NCBI RefSeq assembly: GCF_028657195.3
Contig: NZ_JANCPR020000004.1
Location: forward strand, 124,001 to 188,000
Source of the DNA: Streptomyces iconiensis
Lineage (GTDB): Bacteria; Actinomycetota; Actinomycetes; Streptomycetales; Streptomycetaceae
Direction of reading: 5' to 3'
DNA length: 64,000 bases
The notes below the pieces were generated by a model. It did not search any database. It worked only from the letters and a program-made list of their open reading frames with translations, and had not been told where the DNA came from. The position numbers and the translations under genes are program-made. Numbering within the stretch: the stretch's first letter is position 1; each line of letters begins with the position of its first letter. Shown here piece after piece: positions 16,190 to 24,529 of the stretch.

Positions 16190-18064
16190 TTGGCTTCGGG
16201 CCCCGACACTGCCTCCGCTTCCTCACCGAGCGGCCCCATGGCCGACGGACAGGAGGCGGCCCCAGCCGCGCCCCGCCGCGCACCGGACGACGAGTCCGGC
16301 GCACCGGCGGAGGCCCGTAAGGGCCCCACCGCGCCTCCACGCCCCGGGCGGATGCGCCGCCTCCTCGCCCTGGGGCGCCGCGAGGCACCCCGTACGGCGC
16401 TCGCCGCGCTCGCCGGTGTCGCGCTGGCGCTGGCCTTCCCGCCCACCGGGCTGTGGCCACTGTCGCTGGTGGCGGTGGCCGCGTTCAGCCTCCTCACCCG
16501 GGGCCGTTCGGCCCGCCAGGGCGCCTGGCTCGGCCTCGCCTTCGGCTGGCCGTTCTTCATCGTGCTGCTGAAGTGGCTGCACGTGGTCGGCTGGGACGTC
16601 GTCGTCGGGCTCGCCTTCCTGCAAGGGCTGTTCCTGGCGCTGCTCGGCGCCGTGCTCGCCGTCACCTCACGCCTTCCTGTATGGCCCCTGTGGGGTGCCT
16701 GCCTGTGGGTGTGCGAGGAGTTCCTGCGCGACCGGCTCCCCTTCGGCGGCTTCCCCTGGGGCCGCCTCGCCTTCGCGAACACCGGCTCGCCCTTCACTCC
16801 GCTCGCCGCGCTCGGCGGTGCCCCGCTCGTCACCTTCGCCGTGGCGCTCACGGGCACCCTTCTGGCGGCGACGGCGCTGATGGCATGGCGGCTGCGCGCC
16901 GAGGCCGCCCGTACGGCGCGTACGTACGGCACCGGGCTCGCGGCTCTCCTCGCCGCCGCCGCGGTCATGGCCGCCGGGTACGCGGTACCCGTGCCGACCA
17001 AGGCCGCCGACAACGTCCGTATCGCGGTGGTGCAGGGCAACGTCCAGCAGCCGGGCATGGACTTCCTCGGCCGCCCCATGAAGATCCTCAACAACCACGT
17101 CAAGGCCACGCTCGATCTGGCCGAGCGGGTCAAGCAGGGCAAGGAGCAGAAGCCCGACCTGGTCATCTGGCCGGAGAACGCCTCCGACCTGGACCCGTTC
17201 AAGTGGCCCGAGGCCGGCGACCGTATCGACAAGGCGGTCAAGGCCATCGGCGTTCCCGTCCTCGTGGGCGCGCTCGTCGACCACCCCACCAAGAAGGGGT
17301 ACGTCGAGAACCAGGGCATCGTCTGGGACCCGAAGAAGGGCGCGGGAGCCACCTACACCAAGCAGCACCCGGTGCCGTTCGGTGAGTACGTGCCCTTCCG
17401 CGACCAGCTCAGCAAGGTCATCACGCGCCTCCAGCGCGTGCCCCGCGACTTCTACCCGGGCGACCACACCGGCGTCCTCCAGACGGGCCCCGCGCGGCTG
17501 GGCGACGTGATCTGCTTCGAGGTCGCCTACGACGAGATCCCGCGCGACACCGTCAACGACGGAGCACGCGCCCTCGTCGTCCAGACGAACAACGCCACGT
17601 ACGGCAACACGGGCCAGCCCGAGCAGCAGCTCGTGATGTCCAAGCTCCGCGCCGTCGAGCACGGCCGCGCCGTGGTCACCGCCGCACCCAGCGGCATCAG
17701 CGCCGTGGTCGCGCCGGACGGCACGATCCAGCAGCGCACCGAGGAGTTCACCCAGGACGTGATCACCAGCGACCTCCCGCTGCGCGACGAGATCACCCTC
17801 GCCGACCGCGTCGGGGCCGCACCGGAATGGGTGATCGCTATCGTGGGCGTGCTGTCCTGCGCCGCGGCCTGGATCCTGGGCCGCAGGCGCCGGGACGGCC
17901 GGCCGGCACAGCCCGCACCGGGCACGCAGGACGCGCCGAACCCGCAGAATGCGGGAAAGAAGCAGGTTGCGGGCGAGCAGGAGCAGACCCGCGGCACAGG
18001 GCAGACCCGCACCACCACGCGGCAGCAAGAGCGACAGGCACGACCGGAAGGGCACGAGCAGTGA
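16190..18064 (+). CDS. lnt: Apolipoprotein N-acyltransferase
   Basis: Lnt adds the third acyl chain to the N-terminal cysteine of lipoproteins at the membrane. The 624-residue product has about six membrane segments between residues 65 and 275, then a nitrilase-like domain. The catalytic triad is visible: Glu in WPENA (about 329), Lys in YTKQHPVPFGEY (about 391) and Cys in ICFEVAYDE (about 442), followed by a final membrane segment and a long Gln/Arg-rich tail. TTG at 16190 is chosen as start because AAGGAAG lies nine bases upstream; an earlier GTG would lack one. It overlaps ppm1 by four bases, as is common in actinobacteria, where Lnt and polyprenol-mannose synthase are neighbours or fused. 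Confidence 0.92.
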   Translation: MASGPDTASASSPSGPMADGQEAAPAAPRRAPDDESGAPAEARKGPTAPPRPGRMRRLLALGRREAPRTALAALAGVALALAFPPTGLWPLSLVAVAAFSLLTRGRSARQGAWLGLAFGWPFFIVLLKWLHVVGWDVVVGLAFLQGLFLALLGAVLAVTSRLPVWPLWGACLWVCEEFLRDRLPFGGFPWGRLAFANTGSPFTPLAALGGAPLVTFAVALTGTLLAATALMAWRLRAEAARTARTYGTGLAALLAAAAVMAAGYAVPVPTKAADNVRIAVVQGNVQQPGMDFLGRPMKILNNHVKATLDLAERVKQGKEQKPDLVIWPENASDLDPFKWPEAGDRIDKAVKAIGVPVLVGALVDHPTKKGYVENQGIVWDPKKGAGATYTKQHPVPFGEYVPFRDQLSKVITRLQRVPRDFYPGDHTGVLQTGPARLGDVICFEVAYDEIPRDTVNDGARALVVQTNNATYGNTGQPEQQLVMSKLRAVEHGRAVVTAAPSGISAVVAPDGTIQQRTEEFTQDVITSDLPLRDEITLADRVGAAPEWVIAIVGVLSCAAAWILGRRRRDGRPAQPAPGTQDAPNPQNAGKKQVAGEQEQTRGTGQTRTTTRQQERQARPEGHEQ

Positions 18065-18828
18065 CGGACGGCGGACAGAGGCGGTACGGCCCGCTCGGCA
18101 CGGCCCTGGTCATCATCCCGACGTACAACGAGGCCGACAACATCAAGCCGGTCGTCTCCCGGGTGCGCACCGCCGTCCCCGAGGCGCACATCCTGATCGC
18201 GGACGACAACAGCCCCGACGGCACGGGCAAGGTCGCCGACGAGCTGGCCGCCGACGACGACCATGTCCAGGTCCTCCACAGGAAGGGCAAGGAGGGTCTC
18301 GGAGCCGCCTATCTCGCGGGTTTCCGCTGGGGCATCGACAACGGCTACGGCGTACTCGTCGAGATGGACGCCGACGGCTCCCACCCGCCCGAGGAGCTGC
18401 CCCGGCTGCTCACCGCGCTCGGCGGCGCCGACCTCGTCATCGGATCGCGCTGGGTGCCGGGCGGCAGGATCGTCAACTGGCCCAAGTCCCGTGAGTTCCT
18501 CTCGCGGGGCGCCAGCACCTACTCCAGGGTGCTGCTGGACGTCTCGGTGCGTGACGTCACCGCCGGGTTCCGCGCCTTCCGCAAGGAGACGCTGGAGGGC
18601 ATCGACATGGACACCATCGCCTCGCAGGGCTACTGCTTCCAGGTCGACCTCACCCGCCGCACCGTGCACGCCGGGTACCACGTGGTCGAGGTCCCCATCA
18701 CCTTCGTCGAGCGCGAGCGCGGCGCCTCCAAGATGAACCGCGACATCATGGCCGAGGCACTGTGGCGGATCGCGGCCTGGGGCGTCGAGGACAGGGTCAA
18801 GAAGGTCCGCGGCCGTCACCGGGACTGA
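18061..18828 (+). CDS. ppm1: Polyprenol monophosphomannose synthase
   Basis: A 255-residue GT2-family glycosyltransferase. It has the nucleotide-sugar loop IPTYNEADN, DDNSPDGTG, the metal-binding EMDADGSHPP and the DPM1-type SRWVPGGRIVNWPKSRE and VTAGFRAFR segments. It transfers mannose from GDP-mannose to polyprenol phosphate, the donor for extracytoplasmic protein O-mannosylation and lipoglycans. It has no membrane segment of its own; in mycobacteria the Lnt-like partner anchors it, and the GTGA overlap with lnt here fits such pairing. Confidence 0.93.
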   Translation: MTDGGQRRYGPLGTALVIIPTYNEADNIKPVVSRVRTAVPEAHILIADDNSPDGTGKVADELAADDDHVQVLHRKGKEGLGAAYLAGFRWGIDNGYGVLVEMDADGSHPPEELPRLLTALGGADLVIGSRWVPGGRIVNWPKSREFLSRGASTYSRVLLDVSVRDVTAGFRAFRKETLEGIDMDTIASQGYCFQVDLTRRTVHAGYHVVEVPITFVERERGASKMNRDIMAEALWRIAAWGVEDRVKKVRGRHRD

Positions 18829-18846
18829 GCCAGGCACACTGGAAGC

Positions 18847-19482
18847 ATGACGACGCGCGCACCTTTTCCGTACGAGCAGCCGGACGAGCACTCGGGCCAG
18901 GGCCAGGGAGGCGGTACTCCCCAGCGCCCACGCCCCCGCCGCTCCAAGGCCCGCACCTTCGGGCCGCTGGCGGTCGCGGCCTGGGTCGTACTGGAAATCT
19001 GGCTGCTGATCCTGCTCGCCGATGTGGCGGGCGGTCTGACGGTGCTGGTGCTGCTCGTGGCGGGCTTCGTGATCGGCTCCGCCATCATCAAGCGCGCGGG
19101 GCGCCGGGCCTGGCGCAACCTCGCCGAGACCGTCCAGCGCGCGCAGGACCAGGCCAGGGCCGGCGGTGAGCCGGACATGGAGGCGCTGAGCGGGCGCAGC
19201 GGCGGCAACGGCATGGCGATGCTCGGCGGCCTGCTGCTGATGATCCCGGGACTGATCTCGGACCTGGCCGGTCTGTTCTGCCTCTTCCCGCCGACGGCGA
19301 AGGCGCTGCGCCGCGTCACGAAGCGCTCGCTGGAGCGCCGCGCCGAGTCCGCCACACCCGGCACCCTCGGTGACGCCTACCAGCAGGCACGCGGCGCCGA
19401 GGAGCAGGTCCGTATGCACCGCCCCGACGGCAAGGTCGTCCAGGGCGAGGTCATCCGCGAGGACGAGCCGCCCCGGAGCTGA
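18847..19482 (+). CDS. fxsA: FxsA family membrane protein
   Basis: A 211-residue protein with an FxsA core of about 120 residues: four hydrophobic segments beginning PLAVAAWVVLEIWLLILLA (residue ~39) and including GGLLLMIPGLISDLAGL (residue ~127), the family's most conserved stretch. The N-terminus is Pro/Arg-rich and the C-terminus is a charged cytoplasmic tail. In E. coli FxsA relieves F exclusion of phage T7; its normal role is unknown. It lies 18 bases after ppm1 and ends at a strong terminator. Confidence 0.9.
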   Translation: MTTRAPFPYEQPDEHSGQGQGGGTPQRPRPRRSKARTFGPLAVAAWVVLEIWLLILLADVAGGLTVLVLLVAGFVIGSAIIKRAGRRAWRNLAETVQRAQDQARAGGEPDMEALSGRSGGNGMAMLGGLLLMIPGLISDLAGLFCLFPPTAKALRRVTKRSLERRAESATPGTLGDAYQQARGAEEQVRMHRPDGKVVQGEVIREDEPPRS

Positions 19483-19588
19483 AGCGCGGGGGCACGCGGA
19501 CATCCACGGCCCCCGCATACGCTCGCCCCGTCGCCCGCGCCCGGCACCGGGGACGGCGGGCCACCGAGGGGAACAGGGCCATACACAG

Positions 19589-19637
19589 CAGCGAGAGGGC
19601 CTCAGACCACGGGAAGTGGTCTCAGGCCCTCTCGCTG
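19589..19637. terminator. Strong bidirectional terminator between fxsA and rbpA
   Basis: A 22-base arm (19589-19610) is complementary at 21 positions to 19616-19637, around a GGGAA loop. It sits between convergent fxsA and rbpA, so it can stop transcription from both sides. It is the longest near-perfect stem noticed in the window. Confidence 0.9.
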
Positions 19638-19656
19638 TACTGCGTCTACCGCTCGG

Positions 19657-20049
19657 TCAGGCGGACTTGCGCTTGTTGTTGCCTGAGCTGTCGTCTCGCG
19701 GGTGGATCGCGATGTTCATCGTTCCGGAGCGCAGAACGGCGAGCCGCTCGGCGAGGACTTCCTCAAGCTCCTCGCGGGTGCGCCGCTCCATCAGCATGTC
19801 CCAGTGCGTACGTGCGGGCTTGCCCTTTTTCTCCTCCGGACCCTCGCCGTCCACCAGGAGTGCCTGTGCGCCGCACACCTTGCACTCCCACTCGGATGGA
19901 ATCTCGGCCTCTACCGAGAACGGCATCTCAAAACGATGGCCGTTCTGGCATGCGTACTCCACGGCCTGGCGCGGTGCCAGGTCGATGCCGCGGTCGGTCT
20001 CGTAGCTGGTCACCACGAGTCGCGTGCCGCGAAGAGCTCGCTCACTCAT
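19657..20049 (-). CDS. rbpA: RNA polymerase-binding protein RbpA
   Basis: RbpA binds RNA polymerase and group 1/2 sigma factors and stabilises open complexes; in Streptomyces it also contributes to rifampicin tolerance. The 130-residue sequence matches the family: the N-terminal tail MSERALRGTRLVVTSYETD, a zinc-type core with cysteines in YACQNGHRFE and WECKVCG, and the sigma-interacting C-terminal helix with WDMLMERRTREELEEVL. ATG at 20049 follows GGGAGG. A sigma-R promoter match lies upstream. Confidence 0.96.
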   Translation of the reverse strand: MSERALRGTRLVVTSYETDRGIDLAPRQAVEYACQNGHRFEMPFSVEAEIPSEWECKVCGAQALLVDGEGPEEKKGKPARTHWDMLMERRTREELEEVLAERLAVLRSGTMNIAIHPRDDSSGNNKRKSA

Positions 20050-20363
20050 GAATTCGTGCCTCCCGGGCTGGTCGCCCACAGGACAGGTGTCGCTGTCGTC
20101 GTCATCCGGTCAACGTCCGGTCGGCGGTGAAGATTCCCGTATTCGGGACGCGCCCACCTGTCGCCCACCGCCACCCGTATCGGAGGCGCTGCGCGTCGCT
20201 GCCTTCCTTCGTGCCGCCGCTTCGTTGAATCTGCGGTACCCCCCGGTGACCGGTTTGTCACAACTGACAGGAGAAGTCACCCACTGTTCGCCTTTCGAAG
20301 GCGTGCAGTAACGGTCCACCCGGTGAGCCAAACGCGTACACTACCGGCCCGGCGCGCCAGGGT
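20050..20363. other. rbpA upstream region
   Basis: This 314-base gap lies between the start of rbpA and the stop of the upstream leftward transporter gene. It contains a sigma-R type promoter at 20112-20137 reading toward rbpA. A second possible promoter farther out (GTGACA near 20260 on the minus strand) was too weak to call. No gene was seen. Confidence 0.6.
20112..20137 (-). promoter_or_regulatory. Sigma-R type promoter of rbpA (GGAAT-N18-GTT)
   Basis: Reading the minus strand, GGAAT (preceded by G) at 20137-20133 and GTT at 20114-20112 are exactly 18 bases apart. This is the oxidative-stress sigma factor SigR consensus of Streptomyces, and rbpA is a known SigR target in S. coelicolor. 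The start site would lie about 55 bases before the ATG. Thiol-oxidative stress induction is therefore expected. Confidence 0.85.
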
Positions 20364-21758
20364 CTAAATCCGGCCCGGCGGCACGTTGCCGACAGCCGCC
20401 GCCGCGCGGCCGACGGGTACCCGCAAAAGCAGCAGGAAACCCAGTGCGAAGAACAGCACCAGGGACAGGATCGCGTTTCTGTAGTCGCCCGTGAGCTGGT
20501 AGGTCAGCCCGAACAGCAGCGGCCCCAGCCAACTCGTTCCCCGGTCGCTCACCTCGTACAGCGCGAAGTACTCCGCCTCCTTGCCCGCGGGGACCAGGTG
20601 CGAGAACAGCGAGCGGGAGAGCGCCTGGCTGCCGCCCAGCACCAGCCCGATGCCGACGGCCAGCGCGTAGAACCACCCGGGCTGCCCGTACGGCAGGAAG
20701 TATCCCGCGCCCACCGTCGCCGTCCACGCCACCAGCGAGCCGAGGATCGTGCGCTTGGCGCCGTACGTCTGAGCCAGCCGTCCCATGAGCAGCGCGCCCG
20801 CGACGGCCAGCACCTGCACCAGCAGGATCGCGCCGATCAGGGTCGTCTGGTCCAGGCCGAGGCCCTCGGAGCCGTAGACGGACGCCTGGGTGATCACCGT
20901 CTGGACGCCGTCGTTGTAGAGGAGGTACGCCACGAGGAACAGCAGCGTCAGCGGGTAGCGCCGCAGTTCACGCAGCGTGGTGCCGAGCTGGCGGAAGCCT
21001 TCGCCGAACGAGCCGTGCGCACCGCCGCCGTGCGCTGCCACGGGCCGGTCGCGCAGGCGCAGCAGCGGGATGACGGTGAAGACCGCCCACCACAGCCCGG
21101 CCGACGCCAGGCAGATCCGCACGGCGGTCGACTCCTCGACGCCCAGCGCGTCATGGCCCAGGAACAGCCCCAGGTTCACCAGCAGTACCAGCGCACCCGA
21201 CGCGTAGCCGAACGCCCAGCCCCGCGAGGAGACCGCGTCGCGCTCGTTCGGCGGGGCTATCTGCGGCAGGAACGCGTTGTAGAGGACGGCGGCCACCGCG
21301 AAGCAGACGTTCGCCACCACCAGCAGTGCGCCGCCGAGCAGATATCTGTCGCCCTCCAGGAAGAACATCGCCGAGGTCGCGGCTGCGCCCGTGTAAGCCG
21401 CCGCGCCCAGCATCGGCTTCTTGCGGCCCGTCCTGTCGGCGACGGCAGCGGCGAGCGGCATCACCAGTACGGAGAGCAGCACGGATGCCGACACGGCGTA
21501 CGGGAAGAAGGAGCCCGCGCGTACCGGGATGCCCAGCGGGTGCACGAAACCGTCCGCGTCGGCAGCCGCCTTGGTGACCTGCGTGAGATAGGGCCCGAGG
21601 AACACCGTCAGGACGCTGGTGGAGAAGACAGAGTTCGCCCAGTCGTAGAAGTACCAGCCGCGCTGCTCGCGCCGCCGCTCCCGTACGGCGCCGGGGTCCT
21701 CGACCGCGCCGCCGGGCTCAGCGCCCGCGGCAGCCGCCTCCCGTGTGCCCGCGCCCAT
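20364..21758 (-). CDS. UMF1-family (Atg22-like) MFS transporter
   Basis: A 464-residue membrane protein with about 12 segments. The segment RGWYFYDWANSVFSTSVLTVFLGPYL (residues 33-58 in part) is diagnostic of the UMF1/Atg22-like branch, together with NAFLPQIAPPNERDAVSSRGWAFGY near the middle. Yeast Atg22 exports amino acids from the vacuole; bacterial substrates are unknown. The N-terminus is an Ala/Gly-rich cytoplasmic stretch. It lies upstream of rbpA in the same direction but with its own 314-base gap. Confidence 0.88.
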   Translation of the reverse strand: MGAGTREAAAAGAEPGGAVEDPGAVRERRREQRGWYFYDWANSVFSTSVLTVFLGPYLTQVTKAAADADGFVHPLGIPVRAGSFFPYAVSASVLLSVLVMPLAAAVADRTGRKKPMLGAAAYTGAAATSAMFFLEGDRYLLGGALLVVANVCFAVAAVLYNAFLPQIAPPNERDAVSSRGWAFGYASGALVLLVNLGLFLGHDALGVEESTAVRICLASAGLWWAVFTVIPLLRLRDRPVAAHGGGAHGSFGEGFRQLGTTLRELRRYPLTLLFLVAYLLYNDGVQTVITQASVYGSEGLGLDQTTLIGAILLVQVLAVAGALLMGRLAQTYGAKRTILGSLVAWTATVGAGYFLPYGQPGWFYALAVGIGLVLGGSQALSRSLFSHLVPAGKEAEYFALYEVSDRGTSWLGPLLFGLTYQLTGDYRNAILSLVLFFALGFLLLLRVPVGRAAAAVGNVPPGRI

Positions 21759-21976
21759 CCCCGTGCCTCCCCGTTCGTGCCCGATCCCCGTACGTACGTG
21801 CCTCTGACGCCCGTCGAACGATCTTCGAAAAGCGTTCCGGGGAGACTACAGTCCCCGTTCACGCCCGTGCCCCGCGCGGGAAAGCCGCTTGCCCGCGCGG
21901 AGCCATGCCGGGTGCGCGCCGGCTGTCCGCCGTCGCCCCGCCCCCTCAAGTCCCGCACCCAAGGAGCCCGTTCACC

Positions 21977-22855
21977 ATGCCAGCCCCCTCCGACCGGCCC
22001 TCCGGGGCCGGGTCCCGCACCGAGGCAGCGACCGGAGTCGAGGCCGGAACCGTCCTGCCGTACCGGATCGTGACCGTCGCCGGACGCCGCGTCGCCTGTC
22101 TGGACTCGGGCGGGAGCGGGCCCGTACTGCTCGCTTTGCACGGGCACTTCGGGCGGGGCCGGATCTTCGAGCCGCTCTGCCGCGCCCTCGCAGGCCGCTA
22201 CCGCGTGATCGCCCCCGACCAGCGCGCGCACGGGCTCTCCGACCCCGCGGAAGACCTCTCGCCCGAGGCGTACGCGGACGAGGCCGCCGCGCTGCTGGAC
22301 GCGCTCGGCATCCCGCACGCCGCCGTGCTCGGGCACTCCATGGGCGGCGCCGTCGCCTTCGTTCTGGCGGCGCGGGCTCCCGAGCGGGTGGACGCGCTGC
22401 TCGTCGCCGACATGACGGTGCTCAACCAGGAGCCGGAGACCGTACCCGTTCTGGACTGTTCCGGCTGGCCCCGCCGCGCTCCCGGCCTCGCGGCGCTGCG
22501 CTCAGCGGTCGAGGCGCTGGGCATACCGGACGCGGGCTACTTCCTGGAGAGCGCCCACGAGTGCGAGGACGGCCGGGGGTGGGGGTTCCGCTTCGACACG
22601 GACGCCATGCTGCGTTCGCAGCGTGCCTTCGAGGGCGATCTGTCGGCGCACTGGCGTGCCTCGCGGCAGCCCGCGCTGCTGCTGCGCGCCGAGCACAGCT
22701 TCATCCTCACTGCGGAAACGGCCCGCAGGATGGCCGCCGAGCGCCCGGGTACGGAGCTGGAGGAGCTGCCCGGATGCGGTCACTGGCTCTACGCCGACGA
22801 CCCCGAAGGCTTCGCCGAGGCCATCGGCTCCTACCTGGACCGCACGCTCAACTGA
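21977..22855 (+). CDS. Alpha/beta hydrolase
   Basis: A 292-residue alpha/beta-hydrolase fold protein. LALHGHFGRGRIF gives the oxyanion region, GHSMGGAVAF the nucleophile elbow (Ser near residue 118), LLLRAEHSF precedes the acid, and GCGHWLYADDPEGFAEA carries the histidine. ATG at 21977 follows AAGGAG with nine bases spacing. The substrate is not predictable: esterase, lactonase or C-C hydrolase are all possible. It is divergent from the UMF1 transporter and convergent with the GDPD gene. Confidence 0.85.
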   Translation: MPAPSDRPSGAGSRTEAATGVEAGTVLPYRIVTVAGRRVACLDSGGSGPVLLALHGHFGRGRIFEPLCRALAGRYRVIAPDQRAHGLSDPAEDLSPEAYADEAAALLDALGIPHAAVLGHSMGGAVAFVLAARAPERVDALLVADMTVLNQEPETVPVLDCSGWPRRAPGLAALRSAVEALGIPDAGYFLESAHECEDGRGWGFRFDTDAMLRSQRAFEGDLSAHWRASRQPALLLRAEHSFILTAETARRMAAERPGTELEELPGCGHWLYADDPEGFAEAIGSYLDRTLN

Positions 22856-22916
22856 CGTGCCCGCGACGGGGATACCGGTGCAGGGACGAGGACGCCGCGT
22901 GAGCCGTGTCAGGCGC

Positions 22917-23717
22917 TCAGCCCTCCGGCCACGCACCGCGCGCTTCGAGCACCTCGCGGAGCATCTCCAGGTCGTCCGTCATGATGCCGTCGACGCCGAG
23001 GTCCAGCAGCGCCTCGGCGCGGTGCCGCTCGTTGACCGTCCACACGTGCACGGGAAGTCCCCGCGCGTGCGCGGCCCGTACGAAGGCGCGGTCGACCACC
23101 CGTATCCAGCCCTGGCGTTCGGGCACCTGCGCGCAGCCGGCGCCCTGCCGCAGCCGCCAGGGCATGCGGTAGGAGCGCATGCGCAGCGCGACGACCCCGC
23201 TGGTGCCCAGAGAGGTGAGCAGCCGGGGCCCGGCGAGTGTGCGGGCCCTGGTCACCCGGCGCTCGTCGAAGGAGCCCACGCACACCCGCTCCCAGGCGTC
23301 CTCGGTCGCCAGCAGGTCCAGCAGCGGCGCGAGCGCCGCCTCGGCCTTGATGTCCACGTTCCAGCGGACGCGGGGGAAGGCGCGCAGCAACTCCTCGAAC
23401 AGCGGCACAGGTTCGCGCCCACCGACCCGGGCCCTGCTGATCTCCGACCACGGCAGCCCGGCGAGGGCGCCGCTCCCGTCGGTGACCCGGTCCAGCGTCG
23501 CGTCGTGGAACGCGACGAGGCGGCCGTCGGCCGTGGCGTGCACGTCGGTCTCCATGTAGCGGTAGCCGAGCCCCGCGGCGCGCGCGAACGCCGCGTGGGT
23601 GTTCTCGGTGCCCCCGGCAGCGCCGCCCCGGTGCGCGAAGGCCAGCGGGCCATGGTGCGCGAGGAACGGATGGGAGGGGCGGGGAGAGGGCCACGCGGCG
23701 TTTCGTGCGTTCGTCAC
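22917..23717 (-). CDS. Glycerophosphodiester phosphodiesterase
   Basis: GDPD enzymes split glycerophosphodiesters into glycerol-3-phosphate and an alcohol. The 266-residue product has the catalytic blocks in order: FAHRGGAAGGTENTHAAF (HR and E-N-T, from about residue 26), YRYMETDVHATADG (E-x-D), FHDATLDRVTDG (catalytic H) and the C-terminal VWTVNE and GVDGIMTDD. GTG at 23717 overlaps the stop of the YczE-like gene by four bases, so the two are cotranscribed. No signal peptide, hence cytoplasmic. Confidence 0.93.
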   Translation of the reverse strand: MTNARNAAWPSPRPSHPFLAHHGPLAFAHRGGAAGGTENTHAAFARAAGLGYRYMETDVHATADGRLVAFHDATLDRVTDGSGALAGLPWSEISRARVGGREPVPLFEELLRAFPRVRWNVDIKAEAALAPLLDLLATEDAWERVCVGSFDERRVTRARTLAGPRLLTSLGTSGVVALRMRSYRMPWRLRQGAGCAQVPERQGWIRVVDRAFVRAAHARGLPVHVWTVNERHRAEALLDLGVDGIMTDDLEMLREVLEARGAWPEG

Positions 23718-24430
23718 CGCCGCAGTATCGCGCGCCAGTTCCTCGGCGGTCTCGCGGACCCCGTCCCCTCTGCCACCACGGGGGACGGCTCTGTCACCAC
23801 GGGGGACGGCGCTTCCTCGCCCCGGGCGCGCGGGATCGCGCACAGCCGCAGGAAGAACTGCGCGAGTGGCCCGATCGCCAGCGCGTACAGCACGGTGCCC
23901 ACGCCCGCCGAGCCGCCCAGCAGCATCCCGCTTGCCAGCACGGCCAGTTCGATGCCCGTACGCACCAGGCGCAGGGAGCGCCCCGTCACCCGGTGCAGCC
24001 CCGTCATCAGGCCGTCGCGGGGCCCGGGTCCGAAGCGTGCGGCGATGTAGAGCCCGGTCGCCAGCCCGTTCAGCACGACGGCGCCGACCAGCAGCGGGAT
24101 CCGTACGGCCAGGGCGCGCGGCTCGGGCAGCAGCCACAGGGTGGCGTCCATCGACAGGCCGACCAGGACGACGTTCGAGACCGTTCCCAGTCCGGGCCGC
24201 TGCCGCATCGGCCACCACGCGAGCAGTACGAGGGCGCCCACCAGGATCGACACCGTGCCGATCGACAGGCCGATGTGCTTCGAGAGGCCCTGGTGGAAGA
24301 CGTCCCAGGGGTCAAGACCCAGGGTCGCCCGCACCATCACCCCCGCACTGGCGCCGTACAGCAGCAGCCCGACATAGAGCTGCGTCACGCGGCGGGTGAG
24401 ACGCCTACCAGATCCCCTCAAGGCGGACAA
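23714..24430 (-). CDS. YczE/YitT-like family integral membrane protein
   Basis: A 238-residue protein with five hydrophobic segments and the YczE signature RATLGLDPWDVFHQGLSKH near residue 31, then GTVSILVGALVLLAWWP and ATGLYIAARFGPGPRDGLMTGL. YczE proteins are of unknown function; one influences a 4'-phosphopantetheinyl transferase-dependent product in Bacillus. A TTG at 24430 is chosen because AGGGAG lies four bases upstream; a second TTG at 24421 is possible. The gene is divergent from a MocR regulator, an arrangement known as the yczR-yczE pair. Confidence 0.82.
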   Translation of the reverse strand: MSALRGSGRRLTRRVTQLYVGLLLYGASAGVMVRATLGLDPWDVFHQGLSKHIGLSIGTVSILVGALVLLAWWPMRQRPGLGTVSNVVLVGLSMDATLWLLPEPRALAVRIPLLVGAVVLNGLATGLYIAARFGPGPRDGLMTGLHRVTGRSLRLVRTGIELAVLASGMLLGGSAGVGTVLYALAIGPLAQFFLRLCAIPRARGEEAPSPVVTEPSPVVAEGTGSARPPRNWRAILRR

Positions 24431-24463
24431 AGAACTCCCTCTTCTCGTGTCAATCGACGTCAC

Positions 24464-24494
24464 GTGGCACTCTGTGGCAGAGAAGCAGGCCACT
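24464..24494. promoter_or_regulatory. Candidate MocR (YczR-type) operator
   Basis: In the 99-base gap between yczE and the MocR gene, GTGGCA occurs at 24464-24469 and 24474-24479, ten bases apart, i.e. about one helical turn on the same face. An inverted GTGGCC-like copy lies at 24489-24494. Two direct repeats with a third inverted element is the layout used by GabR/PdxR-type MocR dimers. Confidence 0.5.
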
Positions 24495-24529
24495 TCTACG
24501 GCCAATTCAGGAAGGGTGGACTGGATCAG

